DNA from: Ignavibacteriales bacterium
GTDB taxonomy: Bacteria > Bacteroidota > Ignavibacteria > UBA10030 > SZUA-254
Assembly: GCA_016214905.1 (NCBI GenBank)
Contig: JACRMQ010000006.1
Coordinates: forward strand, 540,510-604,509
Direction: 5' to 3'
DNA: 64,000 nt
Of the stretch, positions 1-8,363 are shown one piece after another. The notes under the pieces were generated by a model. That model did no database searches. It saw only the letters and a list, made by a program, of their open reading frames with translations, and had not been told where the DNA came from. Every line of letters begins with the position of its first letter. Within the stretch, counting starts at the first letter, position 1. The position numbers were made by a program, and so were the translations under genes.

Positions 1-348
1 GGGCTCGATAAATTAGAAGACGCTTCAATGGATTTGATAATTTCAGATATTTATATGCCGGTGATGGATGGCTTAAAATTCTATAAGCATGTTAGGTCTG
101 CGCCCAAATTCAAGAATATTCCGTTTCTGTTCGTGTCCGGTTTCGACGATGACCATACAATTTCTGCTGTTAAATCTTCAAAGTTAGATGGTTTTATAAA
201 AAAAGCCAGACCATTAAATGAACTGAAAGCGTGGATAAAATATCTAACCACACCGATCGATAAGCGCCCATCTATACCTCCAACCTCTTCTGCAGTAAAA
301 TTAGATAGGGATCGCAGCCGGGATCGCTCACTCCGCTCGAATCGCTGA
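1..348 (+). CDS. Response regulator receiver domain, C-terminal part (5' end outside window)
   Basis: The frame is open from the first base, so this is the end of a longer gene. The protein shows the second half of a CheY-like receiver: the phospho-acceptor Asp lies in IISDIYMPVMDG, followed by the beta-4 strand PFLFVSG and a Lys-containing segment FIKKARPLNEL where receivers usually have K-P. No output domain follows; the last 35 residues are polar and Arg/Ser rich (LDRDRSRDRSLRSNR). It could be a stand-alone receiver or the C-terminal receiver of a hybrid kinase. It ends 1 bp from the convergent cbiO stop. The receiver fold is certain; the partner kinase is unknown. Confidence 0.85.
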   Translation, partial: GLDKLEDASMDLIISDIYMPVMDGLKFYKHVRSAPKFKNIPFLFVSGFDDDHTISAVKSSKLDGFIKKARPLNELKAWIKYLTTPIDKRPSIPPTSSAVKLDRDRSRDRSLRSNR

Positions 349-349
349 T

Positions 350-1108
350 TTATTTATGAGGGTGAAGATGCTGAAGAGAATGCGGCTTCTCCAATCCGTG
401 TTCTAACATCAACTTCTCATCCGATAATAAATCAAGAGTACTCCCATCAGCAACAATTTTCCCTTTATCCAGAACGATTGTTCTTGCACACAGATTTACG
501 ATCAATTCAAGATCGTGCGATGCGATAATTTTTGTTGTCGGGATATTTTTCAAGATATTTGATAATTCTCTTCTACCCCGTGGATCAAGATCTCTTGTCG
601 GCTCATCAAGCACCAGTATCTTCGGATCGCAAATCAATAATCCCGCCAAACATACCCTTTGTTTTTCTCCACCGCTTAGATGATGAGGTGAACGATTTTC
701 AAATCCGGGGATTCCGACTTGCGACAGTAGATTTTCAATTTTGATTTTAATATCCTCTTCATTCATTCCCCATTGTCTCGGACCAAATGCAACGTCGTCG
801 TAAACCGTCGGACAAAATAACTGGTCGTCAGGATTTTGAAAAAGAACGGCAACATCACGATGTATTTCGTTAGCGTTCTCATTTGAAATTGCCTTCCCTA
901 AAATCATCACCGAAGAATTATTTTCTTTTTTTTCTGGAAGTAATCCGTTAAGATGCAAAAGAAGCGTTGATTTTCCGGCGCCATTCGGACCAATCAATCC
1001 GACACATTCACCTTTTTGAATTTTGAATGAAACTCCGCGAAGTGCATTTGTTCCGTCGTGATAACTGTATGCAAGATCCTTAACTTCAATAATCGGAGTC
1101 ATGACCAT
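350..1108 (-). CDS. cbiO: ECF transporter ATPase for Ni2+ or Co2+
   Basis: This is the ATP-binding subunit of an energy-coupling-factor metal transporter at the inner face of the cytoplasmic membrane. The 252-residue protein has Walker A GPNGAGKS at 40-47, the Q-loop near Q91, ABC signature LSGGEKQR at 144-151, Walker B ILVLDEP at 164-170 and the switch His at 198. It overlaps the T-component gene upstream by 10 bp, and cbiM precedes that, giving the order M-Q-O. CbiO and NikO cannot be told apart by sequence alone, so the metal (cobalt or nickel) is open. Confidence 0.93.
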   Translation of the reverse strand: MVMTPIIEVKDLAYSYHDGTNALRGVSFKIQKGECVGLIGPNGAGKSTLLLHLNGLLPEKKENNSSVMILGKAISNENANEIHRDVAVLFQNPDDQLFCPTVYDDVAFGPRQWGMNEEDIKIKIENLLSQVGIPGFENRSPHHLSGGEKQRVCLAGLLICDPKILVLDEPTRDLDPRGRRELSNILKNIPTTKIIASHDLELIVNLCARTIVLDKGKIVADGSTLDLLSDEKLMLEHGLEKPHSLQHLHPHK

Positions 1109-1710
1109 CCCCGTGCGCGCATTGCAGAGTAAATTCGTTCTGCGCGTTCCGTTGAGCGGATAAATAGTTCACCGATCATCTGAATTCTGCTTTTCCAGAT
1201 ATGTTTTTTGGAATTTGAGAATGTTCTGCTCGTACGTGCTCTCTGCATCTTTTCTGTTTCATCAATGAGAACAAAAAGATACCTGTAGAACAAAGCGAGT
1301 ATAGTAACCATGAGCGATGGAATTTTAATTTTCTTCATTAAGGTTAGAATCTGTTCGAATGGCGTAGTGTTCGATAATAAAAGCATGGTTAATAATGCTA
1401 ACGTGCTTTTTATGACGATAGAAACAAAAATAATTATCCCTCCGTCCTTGAACAAAGATAATATTGAAACTCCCAGTACGAATGGTTCTAACATTATTAA
1501 TCGGAGTACTAAAAAACGAATCGGTAATTTGGATAATACGATAACCGGAATTAAAAATAATGCGAGCAAACAAAAGCTCATCCATGATTTATGCGGTAAT
1601 GCGACTATCACGATGATAGTTATGATCGCCGCTGCAACTTTCACAAATGTCGGCAAATCGTGAATGATGCTCTTTTGCCTGCTGTACCTATCTATAAAGT
1701 CATGTCTCAT
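1099..1710 (-). CDS. cbiQ: ECF transporter transmembrane (T) component, CbiQ/NikQ family
   Basis: This is the membrane coupling protein that links the ATPase to the substrate-binding CbiM protein. The 203-residue protein has several hydrophobic helices and two Ala-Arg-rich cytoplasmic motifs typical of T components, around RARTSR and the C-terminal AMRARGWS. It overlaps cbiO by 10 bp and starts 6 bp after the cbiM stop, so the three are almost certainly translated together. Length is slightly short for the family but no motif is missing. Confidence 0.9.
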   Translation of the reverse strand: MRHDFIDRYSRQKSIIHDLPTFVKVAAAIITIIVIVALPHKSWMSFCLLALFLIPVIVLSKLPIRFLVLRLIMLEPFVLGVSILSLFKDGGIIIFVSIVIKSTLALLTMLLLSNTTPFEQILTLMKKIKIPSLMVTILALFYRYLFVLIDETEKMQRARTSRTFSNSKKHIWKSRIQMIGELFIRSTERAERIYSAMRARGWS

Positions 1711-1716
1711 TTATTA

Positions 1717-2655
1717 TCAAGATTTTTTTGTTGTTAAAGCTTTAGAGAGTATGAAAGATAAAATAAATACGATTGTAATCCCGATAAATCCTGCCGCAAT
1801 GGTTGCAAGGGCGGGTGATGAAAATATTCCCAATTGATAATCCGGAAAAGGAGCGTTTAATATCGGTTGCTCAATCGCTTTATGATCGAAACCCAAAACA
1901 GATGCGACTTTTTCTAATCCATCCGGTAATTCTGTGATGAAAGGAGTAATAAAAATCATTATGCCGATAACAATGATGGAAACATAAATTAATTTTGTGC
2001 TGAAAGATGGTTTTTGTTGTTGAAGATTAGAATTGCGGATTATTTCAGGTCTTGATTTTAAAATGCCCGCTACAACGATAGTTGCTATGGCTCCTTCGGC
2101 GATTCCAATCAACATGTGAATATTTGCCATCGCGGTAAACGCGGCAGACCAACTTACTGTCATCGACCATGCAAGTTCTCCTGCGCATAATATCGAAGCC
2201 AAAACCGTCGCGCTCCAAGATGAAATCCCTGTTGCTATAAGTTTTCCCCGAATATCAGGAAGAATCTTTTCAATCACCTTTTGAATTGCATAACTGATTA
2301 GCGCACCGCCGATCGCCATATTGAATATATTCGCTCCCAGGGATATCAGTCCACCATCGGTAAAAAGAAAACATTGAACACCGAGCACGACGGTCATTAT
2401 GATAATAGCAGCGCTTGGTCCTAAAAGCATTGTGATAAGTCCTGTTCCCATAAAATGCCCTGAGGTACCGGCGGCAATTGGAAAATTCAACATTTGAGCA
2501 ACGAAAACAAATGCTGCTGAAAGCCCAATTAACGGAACTTGTTGAGATATAGCAGAATTCTTCAAATGCCGGAACGCAAAAGAGATTCCAACCGTTGATA
2601 ATGTAGCAGTTGTAATGACCGTTTTTGTATCTAGAAAACCATCGGGGATGTGCAT
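1717..2655 (-). CDS. cbiM: Ni/Co-binding S component, CbiM fused to a PDGLE (CbiN/NikN-like) domain
   Basis: This is the substrate-capture subunit of the metal transporter. The mature start MHIPDGFL is diagnostic: in NikM/CbiM the metal is bound by the N-terminal amine, His2 and an internal His, here probably H67 in the TSGHFMG loop. Residues 1-200 form the CbiM membrane domain. A C-terminal membrane extension contains PDGLE (244-248), the signature of the small N subunit, so M and N are fused as in NikMN proteins. No cobalamin riboswitch or clear NikR box is visible upstream. An isobutyryl-CoA-mutase-like B12 enzyme elsewhere in the window makes cobalt plausible, but that is inference. Confidence 0.92.
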   Translation of the reverse strand: MHIPDGFLDTKTVITTATLSTVGISFAFRHLKNSAISQQVPLIGLSAAFVFVAQMLNFPIAAGTSGHFMGTGLITMLLGPSAAIIIMTVVLGVQCFLFTDGGLISLGANIFNMAIGGALISYAIQKVIEKILPDIRGKLIATGISSWSATVLASILCAGELAWSMTVSWSAAFTAMANIHMLIGIAEGAIATIVVAGILKSRPEIIRNSNLQQQKPSFSTKLIYVSIIVIGIMIFITPFITELPDGLEKVASVLGFDHKAIEQPILNAPFPDYQLGIFSSPALATIAAGFIGITIVFILSFILSKALTTKKS

Positions 2656-2714
2656 TAGTTATCTCAATTTTTTCGGTTGAAATATAATAAGATTTTCCTT
2701 TATTCCATAACTGC

Positions 2715-2745
2715 TTGATATTGTTCAAAACGATTATTATTTTGA
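2715..2745 (+). promoter_or_regulatory. Promoter of the peroxiredoxin operon, with an overlapping inverted repeat
   Basis: TTG at 2715-2717 and TATTTTGA at 2738-2745 are separated by 20 bp, the spacing seen at nine other promoters in the window. An inverted repeat TCAAAA-N9-TTTTGA (2725-2745) covers the spacer and the -7 element and could be an operator shared with divergent cbiM. The promoter is inferred from pattern; the operator is tentative. Confidence 0.5.
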
Positions 2746-2766
2746 TTAACATTATAAGGTGACAAG

Positions 2767-3312
2767 TTGAAACATATTTTCTTTTATATATTATTTAGTC
2801 TGCTGTTCATTCAATTACTAGTCGGGCAACAAGCAACGGTGCTGAAAGTCGGTGATACTGCACCAAATTTTACTCTACCTTATGCCACAAAAGATTCTGT
2901 GTCGAGAGGTAAGATAACTTTATCGGATATAACGGTGAATCAAAAAGTCATACTTGCATTTTATCCGGCAGACTGGAGCGGCGGCTGCACTAAGGAGGTT
3001 TGTTCACTGCGGGATAATTTCAAGTCGCTTGCTGATTTAAATACCGAGGTAATCGCGATTAGCGGAGATTATATATTTTCCCATCACGAATGGGCGAAAT
3101 TTCATAATCTCCCATTTAAATTACTATCTGATCACGATCATTCTATCGCGAAAACATATTCGAGTTATAATTCTGAACACGGATATAATAAAAGAACGGT
3201 ATATGTAATCGATGTTTGCGGTAAAATATTATATATTGATCTGAACTATTCTGTCGCTGACGAAAAATCATTCAAACAACTTCGTACGGCACTTGAAGGA
3301 TTAAGTAAATAA
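2767..3312 (+). CDS. Exported peroxiredoxin, PrxQ/BCP type
   Basis: This thiol peroxidase would reduce hydrogen peroxide and organic peroxides outside the cytoplasm. The first 21 residues form a signal peptide (FFYILFSLLFIQLLVG). The AhpC/TSA fold follows, with the peroxidatic Cys in P-ADW-S-GG-C (C74) and a second Cys five residues on (C79), the spacing of PrxQ/BCP enzymes that form an intramolecular disulfide. The start codon is TTG, supported by AAGGTG just upstream. The lipoprotein gene downstream begins directly after the stop codon. PrxQ proteins are usually cytoplasmic, so the signal peptide is the unusual feature. Confidence 0.88.
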   Translation: MKHIFFYILFSLLFIQLLVGQQATVLKVGDTAPNFTLPYATKDSVSRGKITLSDITVNQKVILAFYPADWSGGCTKEVCSLRDNFKSLADLNTEVIAISGDYIFSHHEWAKFHNLPFKLLSDHDHSIAKTYSSYNSEHGYNKRTVYVIDVCGKILYIDLNYSVADEKSFKQLRTALEGLSK

Positions 3313-3636
3313 ATGCCGAATATTTTGCTATATTTATCTGTCCTCTTTTTTCTAATTATGGAAAGTTCCTGCACTACGGTTGATTTGTCAAAATACGAAC
3401 CGGGATCTATAATAATTTGTGGGACTATGTACTACAGAGAGATCGAGGGTGGCTGCTGGCAGTTTGTTACCGAAGAAAATAAAACATTTGAAATAACAGG
3501 CGATACGTTTGTTGATCGCTTTTTAAATAATTCATACGCCGAACTGGTGGTCCACCCTATCGACGATGCATCATCAATTTGTATGGTTGGAAAATTAGCA
3601 GAGGTTTTAGATATCATTCACATTTCACCACATTAA
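3313..3636 (+). CDS. Small putative lipoprotein of unknown function
   Basis: The 107-residue product is not recognised with confidence. It has a hydrophobic N-terminus (LLYLSVLFFLIM) ending in a lipobox-like ESSC, so it is probably a lipoprotein. The remaining ~85 residues look like a compact beta-rich domain (TMYYREIEGGCWQF, AELVVHPIDD) of the sort found in small OB-fold proteins. Its ATG directly abuts the TAA of the peroxiredoxin gene and it lies 6 bp before the M28 peptidase, so the three form one transcription unit of envelope proteins. Confidence 0.7.
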   Translation: MPNILLYLSVLFFLIMESSCTTVDLSKYEPGSIIICGTMYYREIEGGCWQFVTEENKTFEITGDTFVDRFLNNSYAELVVHPIDDASSICMVGKLAEVLDIIHISPH

Positions 3637-3642
3637 ATATTT

Positions 3643-5448
3643 ATGAAAACATTATCATCTATTTTCATCATCATTTTCATCATATCGGTATTCAATTGCG
3701 CACCAAAGGTTGATGAATTTATCTCCACCGACATAACATCCAGTGAGCTTAGACAGCATGTGAAGGATTTAACATCTCATAATTTTGCAGGAAGAAGATC
3801 GGGTGAAGAAGGTAACCGCAAGGCGGCTGAGTACATTGCAGATAAATTCAAAGAATATGGTCTATCTCCCGCAGGTGCGAACGGCGGATATTTTCAGGAA
3901 TTCAAATTCGTCTCTTCAACCAAAGTCGGCGCGAATAATAAATTTGAATTAAATATTGATGGTAAAAATGTAATTTTAAAACCGAAAGACGATTATCGCC
4001 CGCTATCATCATCAATCGATACATCTCTCACTACAAAATTTGTGTTCGCAGGTTTCGGTATAGCCGCACCCGATTCTCTGAATTACAACGATTATACCGG
4101 TTTAGACGTGAAAGGTAAACTTGTATTGGTTATGAGAGGTTCCCCCGATACTTCTGTCTCCGATAAGTTTTTTCAACATTCGAGCGTAATGGCAAAATTA
4201 TTCACAGCTCGTGAAAAAGGTGCGGTTGGAATTATTTTTCTCGCAGGAATGCCCGGGACAAAAAGCGACAACCTGGGTGCCTTCGAGGATCCTAGAACCG
4301 GAGGCGCAAGCATTGCAGTCCTCAGCATGAAATGGAATGTTGCCGATTCGATATTTACAATTGCAGGAAAGAATCTACTGCAAATCAAACAAAAAATAGA
4401 ATCTGAATTAAAACCAAACTCTTTTGAATTTGAAAAGACCACAGTAAACCTCGTAACCCAGATTGAAAAAATCCGTGCAACTACAGCAAATGTTGTTGGA
4501 TATTTGGAAGGCAGCGATTCTGTTTTAAGTAATGAGGTGATTGTCATCGGGGCTCATTTCGATCACCTCGGGATGGGTGGTGAAGGTTCCGGTTCGTTGA
4601 AACCGGATACTATCGCGCCGCATGTAGGGGCTGATGATAATGCATCCGGCACAGCCGGGTTGCTTGAACTTGCACAAAATCTATCTTCACAAAAACATAT
4701 TTTAAAACGGTCTATCGTGTTTGTGGCATTCACGGGTGAAGAGTTGGGCGTACTTGGCTCGGATTATTACGTTAAAAATCCATTTAAACCGTTAGATAAA
4801 ACTATAACTATGGTAAATATGGATATGATAGGGAGAATGAAAGACAGCGTGCTAGTTATCGAAGGAATGGGAACATCTCCAATTTTTGATTCGTTGATGA
4901 AACGTGAAAATTTAGATTCATTGACATTAAAATTAAAACCGGATGGTTTTGGCCCAAGCGATCAGGCATCATTTTATAAAAAGGATATTCCGGTCGTATT
5001 CTTCTTCACGAACCTTCACTCAGATTACCATAAACCATCCGACACATGGGAAAAGCTGAATTATGTTGGTGAAGAAAAAATTGTGCGAATGGCAAAACGA
5101 GTTGTAATAGATATCGCTAAAGCTGAAACTAAACCACCATTCACAAAATCAACTCCCCTGCCGATGGGTGGTGACCGCCAGGGTGCGAGAGTTACACTTG
5201 GTATCATCCCGGATTTTGCCAGTGATGTACCCGGCATGAAAATTTCAGGAACTCGTCCGGGCAGTCCGGCAGAAAAAGCCGGTTTAATTGGTGATGATGT
5301 TATTATAAAGTTTGGCGGAAAAGAAATAAAAAATATATATGACTTCACTTATCTACTAGGTCAGTTTAAGCCAGGTGATGAAGTTGAAGTTGTTGTGAAG
5401 CGTGGAAATGAGGAAAAGATTCTGAGAGCTACGCTTATCGGAAAGTAA
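3643..5448 (+). CDS. M28-family zinc aminopeptidase lipoprotein with PA and PDZ domains
   Basis: This is an extracytoplasmic metallopeptidase of the aminopeptidase Y/M28 group. The signal peptide ends with lipobox VFNC (Cys19). A protease-associated (PA) insert spans roughly 130-240. The catalytic domain carries the co-catalytic zinc set: H305 in GAHFDHLG, Asp in GADDNASG (331/332), E366-E367 in TGEELG, D394 in NMDMIG and H463 in DYHKPSD. A PDZ domain occupies about 520-600 (GSPAEKAGLIGDD). PA-M28-PDZ lipoproteins are common in Bacteroidota relatives; the substrate cannot be read from sequence. It is the last gene of the peroxiredoxin operon. Confidence 0.93.
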   Translation: MKTLSSIFIIIFIISVFNCAPKVDEFISTDITSSELRQHVKDLTSHNFAGRRSGEEGNRKAAEYIADKFKEYGLSPAGANGGYFQEFKFVSSTKVGANNKFELNIDGKNVILKPKDDYRPLSSSIDTSLTTKFVFAGFGIAAPDSLNYNDYTGLDVKGKLVLVMRGSPDTSVSDKFFQHSSVMAKLFTAREKGAVGIIFLAGMPGTKSDNLGAFEDPRTGGASIAVLSMKWNVADSIFTIAGKNLLQIKQKIESELKPNSFEFEKTTVNLVTQIEKIRATTANVVGYLEGSDSVLSNEVIVIGAHFDHLGMGGEGSGSLKPDTIAPHVGADDNASGTAGLLELAQNLSSQKHILKRSIVFVAFTGEELGVLGSDYYVKNPFKPLDKTITMVNMDMIGRMKDSVLVIEGMGTSPIFDSLMKRENLDSLTLKLKPDGFGPSDQASFYKKDIPVVFFFTNLHSDYHKPSDTWEKLNYVGEEKIVRMAKRVVIDIAKAETKPPFTKSTPLPMGGDRQGARVTLGIIPDFASDVPGMKISGTRPGSPAEKAGLIGDDVIIKFGGKEIKNIYDFTYLLGQFKPGDEVEVVVKRGNEEKILRATLIGK

Positions 5449-5481
5449 TTTAAATCGATATCTTGTTCTTAAAGAATACTT

Positions 5482-5507
5482 AACATTAATCGGCTTCGAT
5501 TAATGTT
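5482..5507. repeat. Perfect 11-bp hairpin over the stop codon of the downstream minus-strand gene
   Basis: AACATTAATCG and CGATTAATGTT flank GCTT, between convergent genes. The left arm contains the stop codon of the ABM-like gene. No T-run follows on either strand, so it is a weak candidate for a bidirectional terminator or an RNA 3'-end stabiliser. Confidence 0.4.
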
Positions 5508-5779
5508 GTGTATTTCATTTTGCCGTTCAAAAATGATTCGAGCTGCGAAACAAGATCAGACATACTATCATCATTATCTTCCAGTTGATTGTACTCTTCT
5601 AAACTTTTAAAAATAAATAATTCTGTGAAGCTGTTTTTCTTACCTTTTACTTCATAAACAGAATATTCTCTTCCATTCGCGTTTTGGAAGTGACTCTTCA
5701 TTGATTGCGTTAATGCGATATATTCATCCCTTTTTTCAGGAATGATATCGTATGAAATTGTAAAAATAACTTTACCCAT
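5486..5779 (-). CDS. ABM-like (dimeric alpha-beta barrel) small protein
   Basis: The 97-residue product begins MGKVIFTISYDI and resembles antibiotic-biosynthesis-monooxygenase/EthD-like dimeric ferredoxin folds: a beta strand, a long helix (EYIALTQSMKSHFQ), VYEVKG, then FTELFIFKSLEEYNQLE. I chose the ATG at 5779 because AAGGAAAGG stands at the right distance; an in-frame upstream start at 5812 lacks such support. It is the last gene after the zincin. Members of this fold range from monooxygenases to heme or stress proteins, and no catalytic residue settles the role here. Confidence 0.65.
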   Translation of the reverse strand: MGKVIFTISYDIIPEKRDEYIALTQSMKSHFQNANGREYSVYEVKGKKNSFTELFIFKSLEEYNQLEDNDDSMSDLVSQLESFLNGKMKYTTLIEAD

Positions 5780-5820
5780 TGTTTTCCTTTCCTTAATCAG
5801 AACAATATACAAAAATATTT

Positions 5821-6192
5821 TTAAAATCCCGCATTTTTTATTTCCTCCTCATTCATTCCGAAGTAATGCCCCAATTCATGGATCAGAACTTCTTTCACTT
5901 TTTCTTTTATCGCTTCGTCGTCGCGACATATTCGTTCAATACTTTTTTGAAAAAGTGAAATCGTATCGGGCATAATCGGCGACATACCATACCACGTTCC
6001 CCTGTGAGTTTGGGGAATGCCTTGATATAATCCGAGTAATTGCTTTCCTGATTTCAAATCCATTTTTCTTACAATTTCTTCTGCGGGGTAATCTTCTACA
6101 ACTATCGAGACATTATCAAGTGCAAGACGAAATTTTTCAGGAAGAAGTTCGAACGCCTGTTCTACCAATTTCTCAAAAACCTCACGCTCCAT
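5821..6192 (-). CDS. Zincin-like metallopeptidase family protein (PF06262 type)
   Basis: The 123-residue protein has a minimal zincin core with HELGHYFGMNEEEI near the C-terminus, that is HExxH followed by a third acidic ligand region, as in the short bacterial 'metallopeptidase family' (formerly DUF1025). A helical N-terminus (FEKLVEQAFELLPEKF) is typical of that family. It overlaps the upstream Yip1-like gene by 11 bp, so the two are translationally coupled. Family members are mostly uncharacterised and the substrate is unknown. Confidence 0.85.
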   Translation of the reverse strand: MEREVFEKLVEQAFELLPEKFRLALDNVSIVVEDYPAEEIVRKMDLKSGKQLLGLYQGIPQTHRGTWYGMSPIMPDTISLFQKSIERICRDDEAIKEKVKEVLIHELGHYFGMNEEEIKNAGF

Positions 6193-6898
6193 AAATATTA
6201 TATATCAGAGTTGTAAAAAAATAATGAATAATGGAGCATAATATTCCCAATGACACTATTTCTATCAGGAATGATCTTATCCATCCCCCGTCGCGCAATT
6301 TGTTTATACCGATCCCCAATAATATAAAAGACCACAAGCCAAAGAGAAAATCGAGTCCAAGCAGAACTATATATGAGAATGGTTTAAGAAGGTAAGGCGA
6401 CGGATTCGTTGCGAAAAAATATGTTCCAAAGGTTAGCACCTCCAGCGGTAGAAGTATAATAACAGAAATTATTATCGGGATAGATGAATAAGCACTGACT
6501 GCGAATACCTGTCTAAATTTAACAGACCTTTTTTCGATTTTAAATATTAGCCAAACAATTAAGCTTAGTAACAGGATAAATATCTGACCAAATATTAATC
6601 CGCTGCTGATCCCAATTCCGAGAAATTTGAGTAGAGATGAAACGTGATCGCCGATTTTATAAAACCAAAATGTAGAAAATAATAAGCCTACTCCTGCGAT
6701 TGCCGAAAGGAAGATAATATAATTTTTATGAGTCGCAATCGCTATCTTGTGAAAAGCTTTTTTAGGAGACTCGATCAGCAACCAAGCGATGGAGAAAAGA
6801 TCGAGAGTCTCGATCTTTTGCTGGAGGTAACCTCTACATTTTGAACAATTAATTGCAAGGTGCTGATTTTCTGTTTCGCAAACAGGGCAGATAATCAT
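6182..6898 (-). CDS. Zinc-ribbon membrane protein with a Yip1-like domain
   Basis: The first 25 residues form a zinc ribbon (CPVCETENQHLAINCSKC, two CxxC pairs). After an amphipathic linker come about five hydrophobic segments, starting IIFLSAIAGVGLLFSTFWF and ending LGILCSIIHYFFTTLIY, in the pattern of bacterial Yip1-domain proteins. It starts 8 bp after the tryptophanase stop and overlaps the zincin gene. The function is unknown; the ribbon probably serves a structural or interaction role at the cytoplasmic face. Confidence 0.75.
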   Translation of the reverse strand: MIICPVCETENQHLAINCSKCRGYLQQKIETLDLFSIAWLLIESPKKAFHKIAIATHKNYIIFLSAIAGVGLLFSTFWFYKIGDHVSSLLKFLGIGISSGLIFGQIFILLLSLIVWLIFKIEKRSVKFRQVFAVSAYSSIPIIISVIILLPLEVLTFGTYFFATNPSPYLLKPFSYIVLLGLDFLFGLWSFILLGIGINKLRDGGWIRSFLIEIVSLGILCSIIHYFFTTLIYNIYGA

Positions 6899-6906
6899 AA
6901 AGCTGC

Positions 6907-8286
6907 TCAGCGACCGATTTGTTTGAAGCGCGCTGTGAAATGCCTAAGCATCGGCGCTTCGTATGTAAAAGCGTAACCTTTAAGTTTATTTCTATTGGCA
7001 AAAACCTCAATCACGCACTCAACAACATAATCGATGTGGCTTTGTGTGTAAACGCGGCGCGGAATTGCGAGGCGAACCAATTCAAGTGTTGAAGGAATAA
7101 ACTTCCCGCTTATCTTATCCGTTTTACCGAACATAACACTTCCAATTTCAACTCCTCTGATGCCACCCACCTTATACAATTCGCATACTATTGCCTGTCC
7201 GGGAAATTCATGTGATGGAATATGAGGTAAAAATCTTTTTGCATCGATATAGATGGCATGCCCACCGGGAGGTTGTAGAATAGGTACTCCGGCGGCAGTT
7301 AATTTTTCGCCTAAATATTCGACTGATCTAATTCGATATTGAAGATAATGTTCATCCAATATTTCATCCAGACCTTGTGCTATTGCCTCAAGGTCTCTGC
7401 CGGCAAGTCCGCCATAAGTTGGAAAGCCCTCAGTAACGATCAGTATATTCCGTGCCTTCATCGCCAAGTCCGGATCGTTCATGGCGAGAAAACCGCCCAT
7501 GTTCACAAGCGCGTCTTTTTTCGCGCTCATCGTGCATCCGTCTGCATACGAAAACATTTCCTTGGCAATTTCTCTGACAGATTTATCTGCGTAACCTTTT
7601 TCGCGCTTCTTAATAAAATAAGCGTTCTCGGCAAATCTGCAAGCATCGAGAAAAAAAGGAATACCGTACTTCGATGCGATCTCTTTCGTTTTTCTGATAT
7701 TATTTATCGATACAGGTTGACCACCACCGGCATTATTTGTTACAGTGATCATTACCAGCGGAATATTTTCAGCTCCTTTTTCTTTTATAAATTTTTCAAG
7801 TGCAATTAAATCCATGTCTCCCTTGAAATCGGCAACGGCTGATGTATCCTTTCCAACTTCAGTGATAAAGTCAAAAGCTTCAGATCCTGAAAATTCGATG
7901 TTCGCCCTTGTTGTATCGAAATGAGTGTTGTTGAGAAAATATTTCCCGGTTCCACCTAAAATTGTGAACAGAATTTTTTCTGCAGCTCTGCCCTGATGAG
8001 TGGGGATTATAAATTTAAATCCGGTAAGATCACGTGTTGTCTTCTCGAAGCGGAAAAAACTTTTCGCGCCGGCGTAAGATTCATCGCCTTCCATAATCCC
8101 TGCCCATTGCTTAGAACTCATTGCCGATGTGCCGCTATCTGTAAGAAGATCGATAAGCACATCTTCGGCATGTATCAGGAACGGATTATATCCTGCATTT
8201 TGCAGTATAAGTTCGCGTTCTTCTTTTGTAGTAAATTTGATCGGTTCAACCGATTTGATTTTGAATGGTTCAATTATGGTTTTCAT
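6907..8286 (-). CDS. tnaA: Tryptophanase (PLP-dependent beta-eliminating lyase)
   Basis: Tryptophanase splits L-tryptophan into indole, pyruvate and ammonia. The 459-residue protein is full length, with THQGR (96-100), the PLP-binding K257 in SAKKDALVNMGGF and C-terminal LRHFTARF. Tyrosine phenol-lyase is the close alternative and parts of the sequence look TPL-like (SSKQWAGIM, GLAGRDLEA). However, TPL's substrate-binding Arg381 is replaced by Ile381 within GIRGVEIGS, as in tryptophanases, and His449 occupies the position that is His in tryptophanase but Phe in TPL. Tryptophanase is therefore favoured. It heads a minus-strand run with Yip1, zincin and ABM genes. No tnaC leader peptide or transporter is visible. 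Confidence 0.87.
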   Translation of the reverse strand: MKTIIEPFKIKSVEPIKFTTKEERELILQNAGYNPFLIHAEDVLIDLLTDSGTSAMSSKQWAGIMEGDESYAGAKSFFRFEKTTRDLTGFKFIIPTHQGRAAEKILFTILGGTGKYFLNNTHFDTTRANIEFSGSEAFDFITEVGKDTSAVADFKGDMDLIALEKFIKEKGAENIPLVMITVTNNAGGGQPVSINNIRKTKEIASKYGIPFFLDACRFAENAYFIKKREKGYADKSVREIAKEMFSYADGCTMSAKKDALVNMGGFLAMNDPDLAMKARNILIVTEGFPTYGGLAGRDLEAIAQGLDEILDEHYLQYRIRSVEYLGEKLTAAGVPILQPPGGHAIYIDAKRFLPHIPSHEFPGQAIVCELYKVGGIRGVEIGSVMFGKTDKISGKFIPSTLELVRLAIPRRVYTQSHIDYVVECVIEVFANRNKLKGYAFTYEAPMLRHFTARFKQIGR

Positions 8287-8363
8287 ATAATAAGTTCGTG
8301 TTAAAATATAAATTTAATTCTCTCGTTAACGGTTTTAAATTATAAATACCGCAGAGATGATTT

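Noticed and set aside
2270-2752. 160-residue minus-strand reading frame
   Set aside because: It is a shifted frame of cbiM, whose MHIPDGFL start and PDGLE domain are unambiguous.
2656-2766. Cobalamin riboswitch or NikR site before cbiM
   Set aside because: The gap is too short for a cobalamin riboswitch, and no GTATGA-N16-TCATAC pair is seen.
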